A stretch of DNA of 64,000 nt from Juglans regia (GCF_001411555.2 NC_049907.1:30337001-30401000); one strand, 5' to 3'. Shown: positions 9,361 through 21,594, counted from the stretch's first letter. Notes: generated by a model not told the origin, from the sequence alone. Made by a program: numbers and translations.

Positions 9361-12300
9361 TTCCTTCCCCCATTAGATTGATCCTTGTCCTCAAGGATGA
9401 ACTCCGGAAATTGCGACTTGATAGCTGCTATGTTTTCCCAGGTCGCTTCTGCTGGGTTGGTACCGCACCAATGAATGAGGGCCATCGCCTTGCATCCCTT
9501 ACCTCGATAAGCCAGCACAGCTTGTGGTTGGTGTGGTGAGACGGTGAAGGCAGCCTCTGGAAGTTTCGATATTGCCGTTTCATGATTTCCCAACTTAAGT
9601 TTGAGGAGGGACATGTGAAATACTAGGTGCACACGGGATCCCGCAGGAAAGTCAAGGCGATATGCAACTTGCCCAATTCTCTCTAGAACTCGAAAAGGGC
9701 TATAGTAGCGAGCAGCCAACTTCATGTTTGTCCTCCTTTCCACTGTTTGCTGCCTATATGGTTGTAGCCGAACGTAAACCTGGTCACCTGGTTGGAAACT
9801 CCTTTCTTGATGTCCGCGGTCATATTGCAACTTCATTCAGTTTTGTGCTTGCTAGAGCTTGAGGCGTACTTCCTTCACGAGTTGATCCCGTTCGGTAAGA
9901 GACTGAGCTACCGCCTCTACTCGCGCAGTTCCAGATACATATGAAAGCAGTGTGGGTGGAGTGCGGCCATATACCACCTCATACGGAGATTGTCCAGTGC
10001 TGGAATGGGAGCTGGTGTTGTATACGTATTCCACCCAAGGAAGCCATTTTACCCATGCTGAAGGTGTGGAGCTGGTGAAGCAACGTAAATACATTTCGAG
10101 AGTGCGGTTAACCACCTCGGTTTGACCGTCAGTCTATGGATGATATGAGGAGCTGAAGTTGAATTTAATCCCTTGTAATTGGAAGAGTTCTTGCCAAAAG
10201 TTGCTAGTGAAAGTGGGATCTCTGTCACATACAATGGAAGTAGGAAGCCCGTGCAACTTAAACACATTTTCAAAAAATACTTGTGCCACCATTGCTACTG
10301 TAAATGGATGTCTGAGAGGCACAAAATGGGCGCATTTGGAAAACCGATCGACCACAACGTAAATGACACTCTTTCCTTGTGAATTGGGCAGTCCTGTTAT
10401 GAAATCCATGGACAAGTCGGACCACACAGCAACAGGAATTGGTAAAGGTTGGAGGAGCCCGGCTGGTTTGGTGTGCTCGCTCTTGTGCCGTTGGCAAATG
10501 TCACAACCACGGATGAAAGCCTTGACCTGAGACATTGCCCCCCACCAGTAAAACACAGCCTTGAGATGCTGCCAAGTTTTATGAAACCCCTCATGAGTTC
10601 CCGCATGAAACTCATTTATAATTTGTTGGGTAAGCGGAGAATTTGGCCTCAAATAAATTCGCTCCTTATAAAAGATGATCCCTGACTTGAAACCCCACGG
10701 TCCAATGGCTTCGCCATCCTGAATGTTTTTTGCTAATGTCTGCAATTCTGGTACGGTTGTCACTTCCTCTCTAATGGATTCGGTCTATAGCGGTAATGGC
10801 ATACTGAGAGCAAAATTCTTTTTTCTCCGGATGAAGGCCTTCCTCTCACCTGGATAGACTGTCAGCAGCAGAGTTCTCACGCCCTCTTTTATATTCGATC
10901 ATGAAATCGTAACCCATAAGCTTGACTAGCCATTTCTGTTGTGCTTCCGTTGCAGTGGTTTGATCCCATAAACATCTCAAGCTCCTCTGATTTGTTCGGA
11001 CCATAAACCTGTTTCCGAGTAAATATGGCCTCCATTTTTGGATGGCAGCAACTAATGCCATGATCTCCTTCTCGTAAGTTGATCGACTTAGATTCCTACC
11101 TTGTAGTGCCTTGCTATAATAGGCGATGGGCCTACCTTCTTACATGAGCACGGCACCTAAGCCGAAACCTGATGCATCGCACTCCACCACAAATTGCTTG
11201 GAAAAATCCGGTAATTCTAGGACTGGCCCAGTAGTCATCGCTTGCTTTAATTGAATAAAAGCAGCCTCTGCACAGTCGTTCCAGCCAAAAGCATCTTTCT
11301 TGAGTAATTGTGTAAGTGAGCTTGCAATTTGGTCGTAGTTACAGATGAATTTCTAGTAATAACCGGTCAAGTCGAGAAACCCACGTAAGGACTTAATGGA
11401 GGTGGGTCTAGGCCATTCTGTCATTGCGCCCACTTTTTCCGGATCCATTGCTACTCCATGTTCGGAAATGAGGTGCCCCAAATAATTGATCTGGTCTTGC
11501 CCAAATTGACATTTATCCATCCTCACAAATAAATGGTTAGATTGCAACGTGTATAGCACTACTCGAAGGTGTGATAAATGATCCTCCCACGTTTGACTAT
11601 AAACGAGTATATCATCAAAAAATACCAAAATATACCTCTGTAAAACGGACTTAAAAATCTCGTTCATGAGGGATTGGAAGGTTGATGGGGCATTGGTAAG
11701 TCCAAATGGCATCATGAGGAATTCGTAATGTCCATGGTGCGTCCGAAATGCCGTTTTTTCCACATCTTCTGCATGCATCTTTATTTGGTGATATCCCGAG
11801 TGAAGGTCTAGCTTGGAAAATTTTTTGGCTCCATTTAACTCATCCAACAACTCGTCAATAATGGGTATAGGAAATTTATCCTTTACCGTGATTTGGTTTA
11901 GTGTCCTGTAATCTACACAAAGGCGCCATGAGCCGTCCCTCTTCTTAACCATCAACACTGGCGAAGAATACGGACTGGTACTGGTTCGCACCAAGCCTGA
12001 TTGCAAGAGACTTGATATCACCTTTTCGATCTCTCCTTTCATGTAATGAGGGTAGCGATATGGACGAACATTAATTGGTCCCGAACCCAACTTCAAAGGA
12101 ATGTGGTGATTAAGAGATTGGTCTGGCGGAAGTCCCGTTGGTTCAACAAATAGGCCATTGAATTTCTGTAATATTTTTTCCACTTCATGGTTGGTGGTGG
12201 TAGTACCTGCAACATCAGCACCCAATTTAATGGATAAAAATTCTATTGTAGTTTCGAGTCCCTTGTGCGTCATAGGAAGCAATTGACAAAGGAAGCCAGA

Positions 12301-13734
12301 CTTCCTTCTGCAAAGTTCTTTTGCTGCTTCCTTCTCCTCGACCAACCTATGCGTCGGCCCTCTAATTCCCTTTAACTCCATCTGCCTTCCCATATATTTG
12401 AAACTCATTACAAGTTTAGCAAAGTCCCACCAAATTGGGCCTAGCGTACGTAGCCATTGGGTTCCAAGTACTGCATCACAACCTTCTATTGCTAACAAAA
12501 AAAAATCAATCGGGAATTGGGTACCATGGAACCATACCGTCACTCCCTTGCAACGTCCCTCACAGTCCAGCTTTTCTCCATTAGCCACCATCACCTTCAT
12601 ACCTTGTGTCTGCTGGGAAGTCAACCCCATTTTCTTTGTGGATGAAGCATTCAAAAAATTATGAGAGCTTCCGGAATCTAAGAGAACTGTGATGCTGTGC
12701 CCCATAACTGTTCCACGAATCCTCATAGTCTGTGGTGACAAGGTCCCCACCATTGCATGTATAGAAATCACCGGCTCCTCATTAAACTCGTCTTGCTCCT
12801 CACTATCACCCTTGCCATTAATTCCTTCCTCCTGCACATATATCCCCTCAATCAGAAAAAGTTTCTTACAGCAATGACCTGGCGCGAATTGTTCATCAAA
12901 GTTAAAGCAAATGCCTTTCCTCCTCCGTTCTTGTAACTCGCTTGGAGTGAGGCGTCGAATGGGTGGTGTTTTTGTTCATGATAGGTTGGCTGAGGGCAGA
13001 GGGGGTGGCGTCGATTCCATAGACATTTGTCGCCTGGCCTCCATCTGCATTGGTTTCCTTAAATTCCTAGCTTCAAAGAGTCTTGCCAAACCAATTGCGT
13101 CGGTAATGGACGACGGACGTGCAGCCTGTACGTCCGTGCGTAGGGGCTCCTTGAGTCCACTGATAAAACATCCTAATTGATGGTTGGGAGCCAGTCCACC
13201 CACTCGGCTTAACAGTTGTTCAAATTGCAATTGATACTCATGGACTGACCCTGTTTGTCGCAGCTTGCTTAGCGAACCAAAGTGATCTTCAAACATGGTT
13301 GGGCCATAGCGAGTTCGTAAGCCTCCTTTCAGTGCTACCCAGGACATGATTTCTTCACTATCTTTGAAAATCTGGTACCACATTTGCAGCTCCCCTTCCA
13401 GTTGATAAGCGGCCAGATGCAATTTCTCCACTTCCTCGGTCTGCTGATATTCAAAGAACTGTTCCACCCTATAGATCCAACTTGTTGGATCATCCAGACC
13501 ATTGTATTTCAGAATGTCTAATTTAGCAAACTTGGGCGCGGCTGAATTCTGTCCTCCACCATGATTCCTTCCATTTCTATTTCGTGATCTCGACCCCTCT
13601 CCATCACCTGAACTCCTGCTTGCCAAAGAGTCCACCTTCGCACTAGTCTCCTCAAATTTTTTCATGAGACGTTCCATGATGTTTCCAAAGTTCACCATTT
13701 GCTGTTCTAAGCGTTCAATTCGGGGGTCCGCCAT
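9345..13734 (-). pseudogene. Gag-pol polyprotein of the Reina-like element, multiple stops
   Basis: The likely start is the ATG at 13734 (MADPRIERLEQQ), just after the primer site. Gag includes LDILKYNGLDDPTSWIYRVE. The knuckle reads CFNFDEQFAPGHCC, its second Cys replaced by Phe. Protease has LLDSGSSHNFL; reverse transcriptase has LDLHSGYHQIKM and VFFDDILVYS (about 11600-11635); RNase H has [10 protein letters not shown]; integrase has an HHCC finger ending CDICQRHK and DDE-region motifs SMDFITGLP and VCDRDPTF. The C-terminal chromodomain has ALIHWCGTNPAEATWE (about 9430-9500). Stops lie at 12976, 11353, 11140, 10846, 10785, 10134, 9852 and 9837, with a frameshift near 10815 in an A-run. Several are simple C-to-T changes at Gln or Arg codons. 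Confidence 0.9.
9361..9373 (-). other. Polypurine tract
   Basis: ATGGGGGAAGGAA on the minus strand abuts the 3' LTR start TGTTGC. It lies within the last codons of the pol frame and would prime plus-strand synthesis. Confidence 0.8.
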
Positions 13735-13738
13735 GACC

Positions 13739-13751
13739 TGCTCTGATGCCA
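13739..13751 (-). other. Primer-binding site (tRNA-Met type)
   Basis: Three bases after the 5' LTR the minus strand reads TGGCATCAGAGCA, one base from the common plant initiator tRNA-Met site TGGTATCAGAGC. It would prime minus-strand DNA synthesis. Confidence 0.8.
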
Positions 13752-13754
13752 AAT

Positions 13755-14135
13755 TGTTATGAGCACAAGCGACGGAACATGTTACAGGGGGATCAACCGG
13801 AAAAGATGCCGGATCGTTTCTCCGTGCCTTTCCTATGTTGAACGATAAATAAGAACAAGTTGATAATAATATTCTGGATGCTTTATTGATAGACCACTCT
13901 TACAATCTTATAGCAAAACGTTCTTCGCTATTCTCCAATATGGACGATAGCAACCTACGTAAACTAAGTGCTGAACGAAGCATTACCAAAACAGGGCAAC
14001 GAGAATTAAATGCGGATTGACATATTTCCAAAACAGGCAATATTGCCTAAACAACAATTTATTTTATAGCCATTTTCTTGCTTGGAAACTCCTTCCTTAT
14101 TAGCTGTGCACCTTCCATACTAATCCTTTGCAACA
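13755..14135 (-). repeat. 5' LTR of the Reina-like element
   Basis: 381 bp, minus-strand start TGTTGCAAAGG and end CATAACA. Same length as the partner at 8980-9360 with about 21 substitutions and no indels seen. Its first codons supply the last four residues and the stop of the interrupted frame at 14139-14317. Confidence 0.92.
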
Positions 14136-14138
14136 TCT

Positions 14139-14317
14139 TCCTTAAAACCTATAGGTATATATGCAATTTTTATCCATATTAGTAACCTTTGAGCTCTACG
14201 TTGATTGATAAAGAGAATATGGATGAAAATATTCATTCCTTGATCCACAAGATTACCCCTCTCATGAAGATCCATGGTTTCAACTACTTCTCTAACTGTA
14301 TCATAGGTTTTCATCAA
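14139..14317 (-). pseudogene. Unrecognised open frame interrupted by the Reina-like insertion
   Basis: A minus-strand frame from about 14317 reads to IGFKED at the TCTTC target site and then uses LTR bases for its last residues and stop. Joining the two flanks without the element would let it continue into KLPIRSLGVSLIYTHVS at about 8979-8925. The sequence contains DLHERGNLVDQGMNIFIH and is not clearly low-complexity, but I recognise no family. It may be an exon of a lost gene or chance; there is no supported start or splice site. Confidence 0.25.
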
Positions 14318-14649
14318 GTCTACTTTACAGTTTCTTGGAAGAGTTGAGCATCAATGAGATGACTTGAATTGTTGTTGTTTATCGTGATTCTTTGTTTGGT
14401 CCTCCTGTGCATTCATCATTGCATCATTTTCTTTTTCAATTTGCCTATCTCGCATGATATGCATTTTCTTTTTATGAGTATATCCACTTGGGTTGAAATA
14501 ACCTTCTTCAGTGACCCACTAAGGAGTTCTTCGGAAAAAGATGTCCAGACTTTACTACTCTCCAACCCCCTTTGAACTGGGGGATCCCTTATTGCTAAGT
14601 CGAAAGTTGCTTATAATTTTCCAACAAGTATAGGAAGTAATAGATTGAT
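14318..14649. other. No gene recognised
   Basis: Ordinary AT-rich DNA between the gypsy element and LINE A. A 68-codon plus-strand frame at 14369-14575 has no family resemblance. Confidence 0.5.
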
Positions 14650-14704
14650 TTTGGTTGTCAATATCTTTTTTTTTTTTTTTGAATCATAAGTCATTTCCAT
14701 TCAA

Positions 14705-17700
14705 TTAATCCAAAGGAATACAAGAGGGAAGAACCCCCAAGGTTACAATATCATCGTGGATGGAAAGAGCATCTTTTGCTAACAAGTGAGTCATTGTATT
14801 GCCATTTCTCCTAACATGAGAAACCTCCCACTTGGCAAAATTTTGAAGAATCTGTTTTGCCTCACTAACATACATACTTACACTATTACAACCTTCCTTA
14901 TCACTTCTCAAGGCATTGATGACTTGCAAAGAATCCCCTTCAACAATAACTTAGGATAGACCAAGCTCCACACCAAACTGAACAGCTTTGAGAGCTCCAA
15001 AGGCCTCTGCTAGTAGTGGATCAGGAAAGAGGAGTTTATTAGTTTTCTTGGTAGCAATGGTATAACCAAGGCTGTCCATAATAGCTACTCCCACTCCAAT
15101 TACTCCATTTGCTTTGTCTACTGCACTATCCCAATTTAGCTTGATCCAGTTTGATGGAGGAGCCTGCCAATCCTCCTCTTGTGTATTAGTCTGCCCTCGA
15201 ACCAATCTTGATTCCTCCTCACTCAACAGATCCAATGTCCCTCTCGCTTCCCTCACTATAGCATTCGGATGTGCAAAGGTGCCTTCAAAGAGGAATTTGT
15301 TTCTTCTCCACCATATCTTTCTAGCCACTACTGCAAATTCTTGGATGATTCGACTGTCCATAGCCTGAAGTAAGTCTTCTAGTAGTTGGATCATAGTCAC
15401 ATGAGGTTGATGACATTTTTGTAAGCTTTTTGAGCATTGGCTCCAAACATCTTTAGCTGATTCACATCTCCATAGTGCATGAGTTGAGTCTTCTGCCTCC
15501 AAATAACAGATTGGGCAGAGAGGGTTCTCAACTAATCTCCTCTTATAAAGATTTGAATTAGTTGGAAGGGCCTCGAGGCATGATCTCCATAGGAGTACTT
15601 TGTCCCCAGGTTGCACTTTTAATTGCCATAGTTGTTTCCAGACTGCTGTGAATGAAGAACTACTTAAAGCTTGACTTGATTGGAAGTGAATTCTCTCTAT
15701 TTCCTTATGGTACGCACTTCTAACTGAAAAGCTGCCATCTTTTGTGCCTTGCCATACTAATTTATCTCTGCTGTTAAGAGAACTGATGGGAGTTTTAAGA
15801 ATAATCCCAGCTTCTCTTTGATTAAAAATCTGTCTCACCATAGTACTTCTCCATTGCTTGGTGTGAAGGTCAATTAGGCTAGAGACAGTTGCACTAATTC
15901 CCACCGCACTAACATTGCTTTGAGCTTTACTAGGACTTGGATAGAGAATCCATTTATCCTTCCAGACTTGCACTTGACTCCCATTACCTATTCTCCAATA
16001 GGATCCTGCTTCAATCAATGATCTTGCTGATAGGAAGCTTCTCCATATATATGAGGGTCTCGCACCTAGTTTTGCTTCTAGAAAAGTGGATTTAGGAAAG
16101 TACATGGCCTTCATTACTTGAGCAGCCAAAGAGTCTGGATGTTGGATTAGTCTCCAACATTGTTTTGCTAGCATAGCTATGTTAAAGGCCTCAAAGTCTC
16201 TAAATCCCATCCCCCCTTCAGCTTTTGCTTTTCCCATCCTCTTCCAAGATATCCAGTGAATTTTGTGCTCATTGTTTTGCTGTCCCCACCAAAAGTTGTT
16301 AATCACAATGTTGATATCTTTGAGCAAGGTTTTGGGCAGCTTGAAAACAGCCATTGTGTATGTTGGAAGTGCCTGAAGCACAGCTTTGATGAAGACCTCC
16401 TTCCCAGCTTGTGACAATAATTTCACTCTGTGATTGCTGATTTTTTATCTAATATTGTCTAAGATGCCTTTAAAAGTCTTGTACTTGAGCCTTCCAACCA
16501 CTAATGGCAATCCCAAATATTTCTCATAAGTTGAACCATGTCTCACCCCTGCAATGAACAAAATATATTGATGTGTGATCCTTGCTGTGTTCTTGCTAAA
16601 AATAATAGAAGTTTTCTCCAGATTGAGCCTTTGACCCGAGCATGATTCATACTTTCTCAGCAGTCCAAAAAGTCTGCCCCATTCTATGGCATTTGCCTTG
16701 CAAAATAGGAGACAATCATCAGCAAAAAATAGATGTGAAATTCTTATTTGGCCTCTAGCAATAGGTACCCCATATATCAATCCCTCACCTTCAGCTTTTC
16801 TTAGAAGACAACTAAGGGCCTCAGCACACATAATAAAAAGATAAGGTGATAGGGGATCACCTTGTCTTACCCCTCTAGAAGGATAAAAAGGTTCTTGAGG
16901 AGTTCCATTAACTAGAAGGGCTATGAAACTGTTTCAATGCATTTCATCACTAAGTCTATCCATTTATTACAAAAACCCATTCTGCACATCACAGCTTTGA
17001 TGAAGCTCCACTCTAGCCTATCGTATGCTTTACTCATATCTAGTTTCAGAGCCAGATACCCCTCTTTGCCTGTCATTTTAGACTTCATCGTATGCAAGGC
17101 TTCAAAAGCCACTATTACATTGTCAGTGATGAGTCTATTTGGTACAAAGGCAGACTGGGAACTAGAAATGATGAGAGGCAAGATTGATTTAAGTCTGTTT
17201 GCTATCATTTTAGAAATGATCTTATACATTACATTGCAGAGGGAGATGGGTCTGAATTCAGTAACTTTGGTGGGGTTTTTTTTCTTGGGAATTAGAGCAA
17301 TGAAGGTGTTGTTCACAGCAAAGATGTTACCATTTGAATTCAGCACCTGCAATATGGCTTCACAAACCTGTTTGCCAATGAGAGGCCATTGCTTCTGATA
17401 AAAAACAGCAGGAAATCCATCAGGGCCAGGAGAACTGAGGCCCTCCATTTGAAATAGGGCTTCTTCAATTTCTTGTTGAGTGTAAACCCTTCTGATATTG
17501 GCATTCATTACTTTTGTGAAGATGTTGAGAAAAGGTTTTTATAATAATCTTGGAAGAGGGAACTTATGCTCTCTGTGGTCTACACTTCCTGTCCTTCATC
17601 GTTCACTAACTTTTTGATGTTGTTGTTTCTTCTTCTGAATGAGGCACTTTGATGAAAGAATCTGGTATTTCTGTCACCTTCTCTCAACCACTTTTGCTTA

Positions 17701-18746
17701 GCTCTTTGCTTCCATCTGAGGTTATCTTCCTCCAATTGGTTGTTTATAGCCTTCTGAACCTGCTTAACTTGCTCATTAAGATGACCCTTGTTCTTTTTTT
17801 GAAGATCATCCAAAAGTGTCATATTCTCTGATAATTGTTGTTTGGAATTGCCCTTCATTCTTTTATCCCATTGCAGAAGTTTTTGTTTGCATTTGCTCAG
17901 CCCCTCTTTAAGATCATTCACTTTATTTCCTGAAACTTTGTTGTTTTGCCAGATTTCCTCCATCAGGTGTTGACAACCATTTCTCATGGCCCAATGTGCT
18001 TCAAAGCGAAATGGTTTGTCCCTTTGTGTCCTATGATCCTGGCTCCCCTCAAACCTGACTAGCAATGGGCAATGGTCTGAACACAAGGCAGAAAGGGTGC
18101 TAACACTTGAGCTTGGGTAGATCTCACTCCAATTGGAATTGCAAAAAGCTCTATCCAATCTTTCTTTGGTAAAGGCTCCACCACATCTTCCATTATTCCA
18201 CGTGAATTTGTTTCCTATAAAGTCCATATCACATAGACCACATGCATCAACCGCAGCTCTAAAATCTTCAATCTGAGCTTTAGGTCTTAAGGCTCCTCCC
18301 CATTTTTCATTAAAGTTGAGTATTTCATTAAAATCCCCAACACACACCCACCCTATGGGACTTCCTGGTTTAATAGCTTGGAGGAACTGCCAACTTTCCT
18401 TCCTTCTACTGGTATTGGGATTGCCATAAAAGCCAGTCAATAACCACTCCTTTCCCCCCTTAGCTCCCTTCACCATAAGAGAGATATGGTGTTGAGTGTA
18501 AGTGTGCACTACAGCTTCCACTTCATCTCTCCAAAGGAATGCCACTCCACCCCTCATTCCTTTATAGTCAATTACAAAGCTATTATCTAGCTTAAGACTG
18601 TTTTTGAGGCTTTCAATTCTGTTTCTTCTGCACTTTGTTTCCATAAGGAACACAAATGCTGGGGACTTTTTAAGCACCAGAAGGTGCAATTCATGAACTG
18701 TCTGGGGGTTCCCAAGCCCCTGACAGTTCCAACTGAGGCAACTCAT
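14705..18746 (-). pseudogene. LINE A ORF2: endonuclease, reverse transcriptase, zf-RVT, RNase H
   Basis: The ATG at 18746 starts MSCLSWNCQGLGN, the exonuclease/endonuclease/phosphatase motif with its catalytic Asn; METK, GDFNEI and SDHCPL follow. Reverse transcriptase runs from about 17508 (SSPGPDGFPAVFYQKQW) through LDMSKAYDRLEW to FADDCLLF near 16740-16715. A zf-RVT segment (CPICYLEAEDSTHALWRC) sits near 15500. The C-terminal RNase H-like part has NWDSAVDKANG and VIVEGDSLQVINAL. Frame changes fall between 17580 and 17508 and between 16921 and 16831; stops lie near 16443 and 14949. Confidence 0.88.
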
Positions 18747-19257
18747 TTGTCTTGGTGGGGCTGTTCCACAGCCTCCACCATTTCAAATTGAGGAGAAACC
18801 AGTTTGTCATCTTTTTCAATTTTAATTTTTTTTGTTAAGTGCTGATCCACACTAGCTAGTGGAGGACTTCTGTTTCTTTTGTTACCTGTATGGAAAGCTG
18901 GTGCAACCCCCACAACCAAAGAGCCTCTCCCTATGCATATGTCTTGTGCCCTCCTCTTCCAGCTGGCAGTTTTCTTGACTTGATCAAGTACTTTAACTTG
19001 GTTGGAAACATACTGGTTAAAGTCCTGAACCTATTGCAAAAGGTCAGTCGAGGTTTCTGTGCTCTTTGATGTTCTTCTGTCAGAGTTGAAGTCACATCTG
19101 GTCTCTTTAGAAACAGTCTTTCCCTTACTTAATCATGACTCCACCACTCCCAACATCTCCCTATTCTCCTCGTCTTGGCCTAAGGGTGCAGTGTTTGGAT
19201 GTTTTAGTATTCCCTTTGCTCTATCTTCAGTTCGAGACTTTGACTTTGGCATGTCCC

Positions 19258-20187
19258 CTAGTACCTGCTCCTTTCCTTTCCCGTCACCTTTTCCTCGATA
19301 GTATCAGTTTCCTTTGAGGGCTCCTGACACCTTTCCATGAGATCTGCTTTACCACTGTTGTCTTCATCCTTGACCTCCTTCCCCTTCCACCATGGCCATG
19401 GTTCAAACTTGGGTGAGTGATCAGGACTTTCACCATATTTCTTGAATTGCAGCTCATTCTCCCTTACTATAGGTGCCCTTAACCATGCCCCATATTGGCT
19501 CTGCCCTTCCCTGCCCTCTTGGTTTGAGCATGAGTTCTTTACATGTCTGATTACTCCACATTTGAAATAGAGGGAAGGCAGTCTCTCATACTTGAAATAC
19601 ACCCATGTTTTCTTCCTATCAACTTTAATAAACAGACCCCTTAGGAGAGTTTTGGTGATATCAAGCTCCACCCTTATTCTCAAGAACTTGCCCCATCCAA
19701 TGCCTCTTTCATCTACATGGACTTTGATAAAACTTCCCAAGCTGTTTCCTATCTGGATTCCAACCTCTTGGTTCATGCAATCGAAAGGCAGGTTGTAGGC
19801 TTGTATCCAGAATTCCTCTTTGCTGAAACTTACTTCATTAATGGACATGGACCCATTGAAAGGTTGAATGCATAAAAGCCATCTATCAAATGACCACGGC
19901 CTGCCATTGATCACCCTATCCAAATCCTTTTTACTTTGGAACTCAATCAGATACTTGTTAGTCCCAACTTCTGAAAACTGGAGCCAGCTATCACATTTCC
20001 ATATTTTTGACATAGTGCTCTTGAAACCTTCCCTATTGATGAATTTCTCTGCCACTATCATAACCAGTAGGCAGAAGTGGTTCATTCTCATAGTAGATAT
20101 TGTTGGCTAGAGTTTTAGAGCAACTCCTTCTTTTTCTTCCTCTGTGAGACTTAATCTCTCCCACTGCTTTGACAATTCCTCCTCCAT
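19258..20187 (-). pseudogene. LINE A ORF1 (DUF4283 plus zinc knuckle)
   Basis: The ATG at 20187 begins MEEELSKQWERLSLTEEEKE; a TAG at 20107-20109 breaks the frame, which then stays open to 19258. The body matches DUF4283: KYLIEFQSKKDLDRVINGRP, SFDRWLLCIQPF, FWIQAYNLPFDC, GKFLRIRVELDI. The knuckle reads YFKCGVIRHVKNSC, with the first Cys of CCHC replaced by Tyr. The C-terminus is rich in charged residues. ORF1 would bind LINE RNA; this copy is inactivated by the nonsense codon and probably by the lost zinc ligand. Confidence 0.8.
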
Positions 20188-20391
20188 GCTCACCACACTC
20201 AGACCAGCACAAGCTAGCCTCAGACTCACTCTATCTAGAGAGAAAACTCACTTCCAAGTGAGACCTTTTTCGTATGAGATAAAAGTTTGGTTGTCAATAT
20301 CAATACAATGCAATTGATAGAATTATATTATATTTTCTCAATATAATAAAATTATATTCAGAAAATGAAGACAAAAGGTTGTTATTATCTA

Positions 20392-20763
20392 AGGGCTCGT
20401 TTGGATACATATGAGAGATACAAATTTCTCAAAATTTCATTTCCAAATATCACTCAAACAATAAAAACTTTTTAATTTCAAACTCTCAACATTTTCATTT
20501 AATCATTACCTAATAATCATCCAAACACTTAAATCAATACAACTTTTATAAACTTTTAAACAAAATACAAAAATCAATAAAACCTTTATAACAAAAATAA
20601 TATTAAAAAATTATACTCGAGCAATTTATTTTATTCTATAATATTTTATTCAACATTTTCTCTCATTTCCCAAAATCCAATAAAACATCATATAACTCAC
20701 TCAAACTATTTCATTATTATTCACAAAATTATGAGATACTCCAATTGTCCAAATGAGAGTCCT
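20392..20763. mobile_element. MITE-like element
   Basis: The left end AGGGCTCGTTTGGATA and the reverse complement of the right end AGGACTCTCATTTGGACA form an imperfect inverted repeat. The interior is AT-rich with no coding capacity. No convincing target duplication. Confidence 0.4.
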
Positions 20764-20777
20764 AATGTTTCTTAACC

Positions 20778-21594
20778 GAGTAATTCTATTCTTAAGCTCT
20801 TATGTCTCCAACACCACATACCCTAGTGAGGTGGATTTCTTTTAATTATTTTTTCAAAACGTGCTTTTTACTTGTTGAAACCCCTTGCGTTTTACACAGT
20901 CCCCCCCAAAATCCCGAATCATCCCAGATGACTCATTCAAATTTTTTCTCTTACCCAACAGAACCGTTCACCCGCATCGTTCACAGACGACTACGAGGTT
21001 CTCTCTCTCTCTCTTGCACTATACAGATCTATATCTTTGGGTTTTCTTGAATATCTTATGCATACGTGCTTTTGTAGACATTTAAAGGGGAAATGCTCAA
21101 GTCCCCGTACACTACACCAAGGCTTTGGTAAGCTACTACACCAAGGCTTTGGTAAGCTAAGAGCAGGATAGTTTTCCAAGACTCCTTCTGAAATGTAACA
21201 GTTAATGTCAATCCAATTACAATTCAAGTACTCTGTTGTTATGAAAATTACGGATGTTTGTGGATTACTAAAATTGTTCATCCAAATTACAAGCTAATTT
21301 GCTGCAGAAGAAGAAGAGGGAAAAAAAATAAAGGGGAAAAAAAGGAGGACAATGCGAGAGAGAGAACCTCAGAGTCATCTGTGAATGATGCGGGTGAAAG
21401 GTTCTGTAGGGGAGGGGAAAAAATTTGAATGGGTCACCTGGCTTGGGATGATTCGGGATTTTTTTTTTTTTTGAGGGTAAAACACGGGGGGTTTCAACAA
21501 GTAAAACAAACGTTTTGAAAAAATAATTAAAAGAAATCCACCTCACCCGGGTGTGTGGTGTCAGAGAAATAAGGGCCTAAAAATAGAATTACTC
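20778..21594. mobile_element. Mutator-type non-autonomous element with long TIRs
   Basis: The 817-bp element begins GAGTAATTCTATT and ends with its reverse complement, flanked by the identical 9-bp duplication TTCTTAACC at 20769-20777 and 21595-21603. The inverted repeats extend about 230-250 bp on each side, with several indels and a T13 run in the right arm. A 9-bp duplication with long TIRs is diagnostic of Mutator-like elements. The middle (about 21010-21345) holds a tandem duplication of CTACACCAAGGCTTTGGTAA and no recognisable captured exon. Confidence 0.85.

Larger units (their letters stand above)
8980..14135 (-). mobile_element. Full-length chromodomain Ty3/gypsy element (Reina-like)
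   Basis: The 5,156-bp element has two 381-bp LTRs (8980-9360 and 13755-14135), TG...CA ends, and the identical 5-bp duplication TCTTC at 8975-8979 and 14136-14140. A tRNA-Met-type primer site follows the 5' LTR and a polypurine tract precedes the 3' LTR. The single gag-pol frame runs gag, protease, reverse transcriptase, RNase H, integrase, chromodomain. Small size, short LTRs and the chromodomain point to the Reina group of chromoviruses; the lineage is an inference. I count about 21 differences between the LTRs (5.5%), mostly transitions, so the insertion is moderately old. The coding frame has at least eight stops and one frameshift, so it is not autonomous now. Confidence 0.92.
14666..20285 (-). 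mobile_element. LINE A: full-length L1-type retrotransposon
   Basis: A 5.6-kb LINE lies between two copies of the 16-bp sequence TTTGGTTGTCAATATC at 14650-14665 and 20286-20301, with a poly(A) tail (poly-T on the plus strand, from 14666). ORF1 carries a DUF4283-type domain and a damaged zinc knuckle; ORF2 carries endonuclease, reverse transcriptase, a zf-RVT finger and a C-terminal plant-type RNase H (RVT_3). The 5' end is complete, as shown by the duplication next to a 98-bp leader. Frameshifts and stops in both frames show that it is dead. Confidence 0.9.

Noticed and set aside
9662..12877. Several plus-strand open frames opposite the gypsy pol
   Set aside because: They are the reverse complement of conserved reverse transcriptase and integrase codons and carry no motif of their own.
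16937..17398. Plus-strand frame of 153 codons
   Set aside because: Shadow of the LINE A reverse transcriptase on the other strand.
20991..21546. Minus-strand frames in the Mutator-type element
   Set aside because: They mostly lie in the long TIRs and would be repeated in antisense at the other end; no transposase or captured domain recognised.
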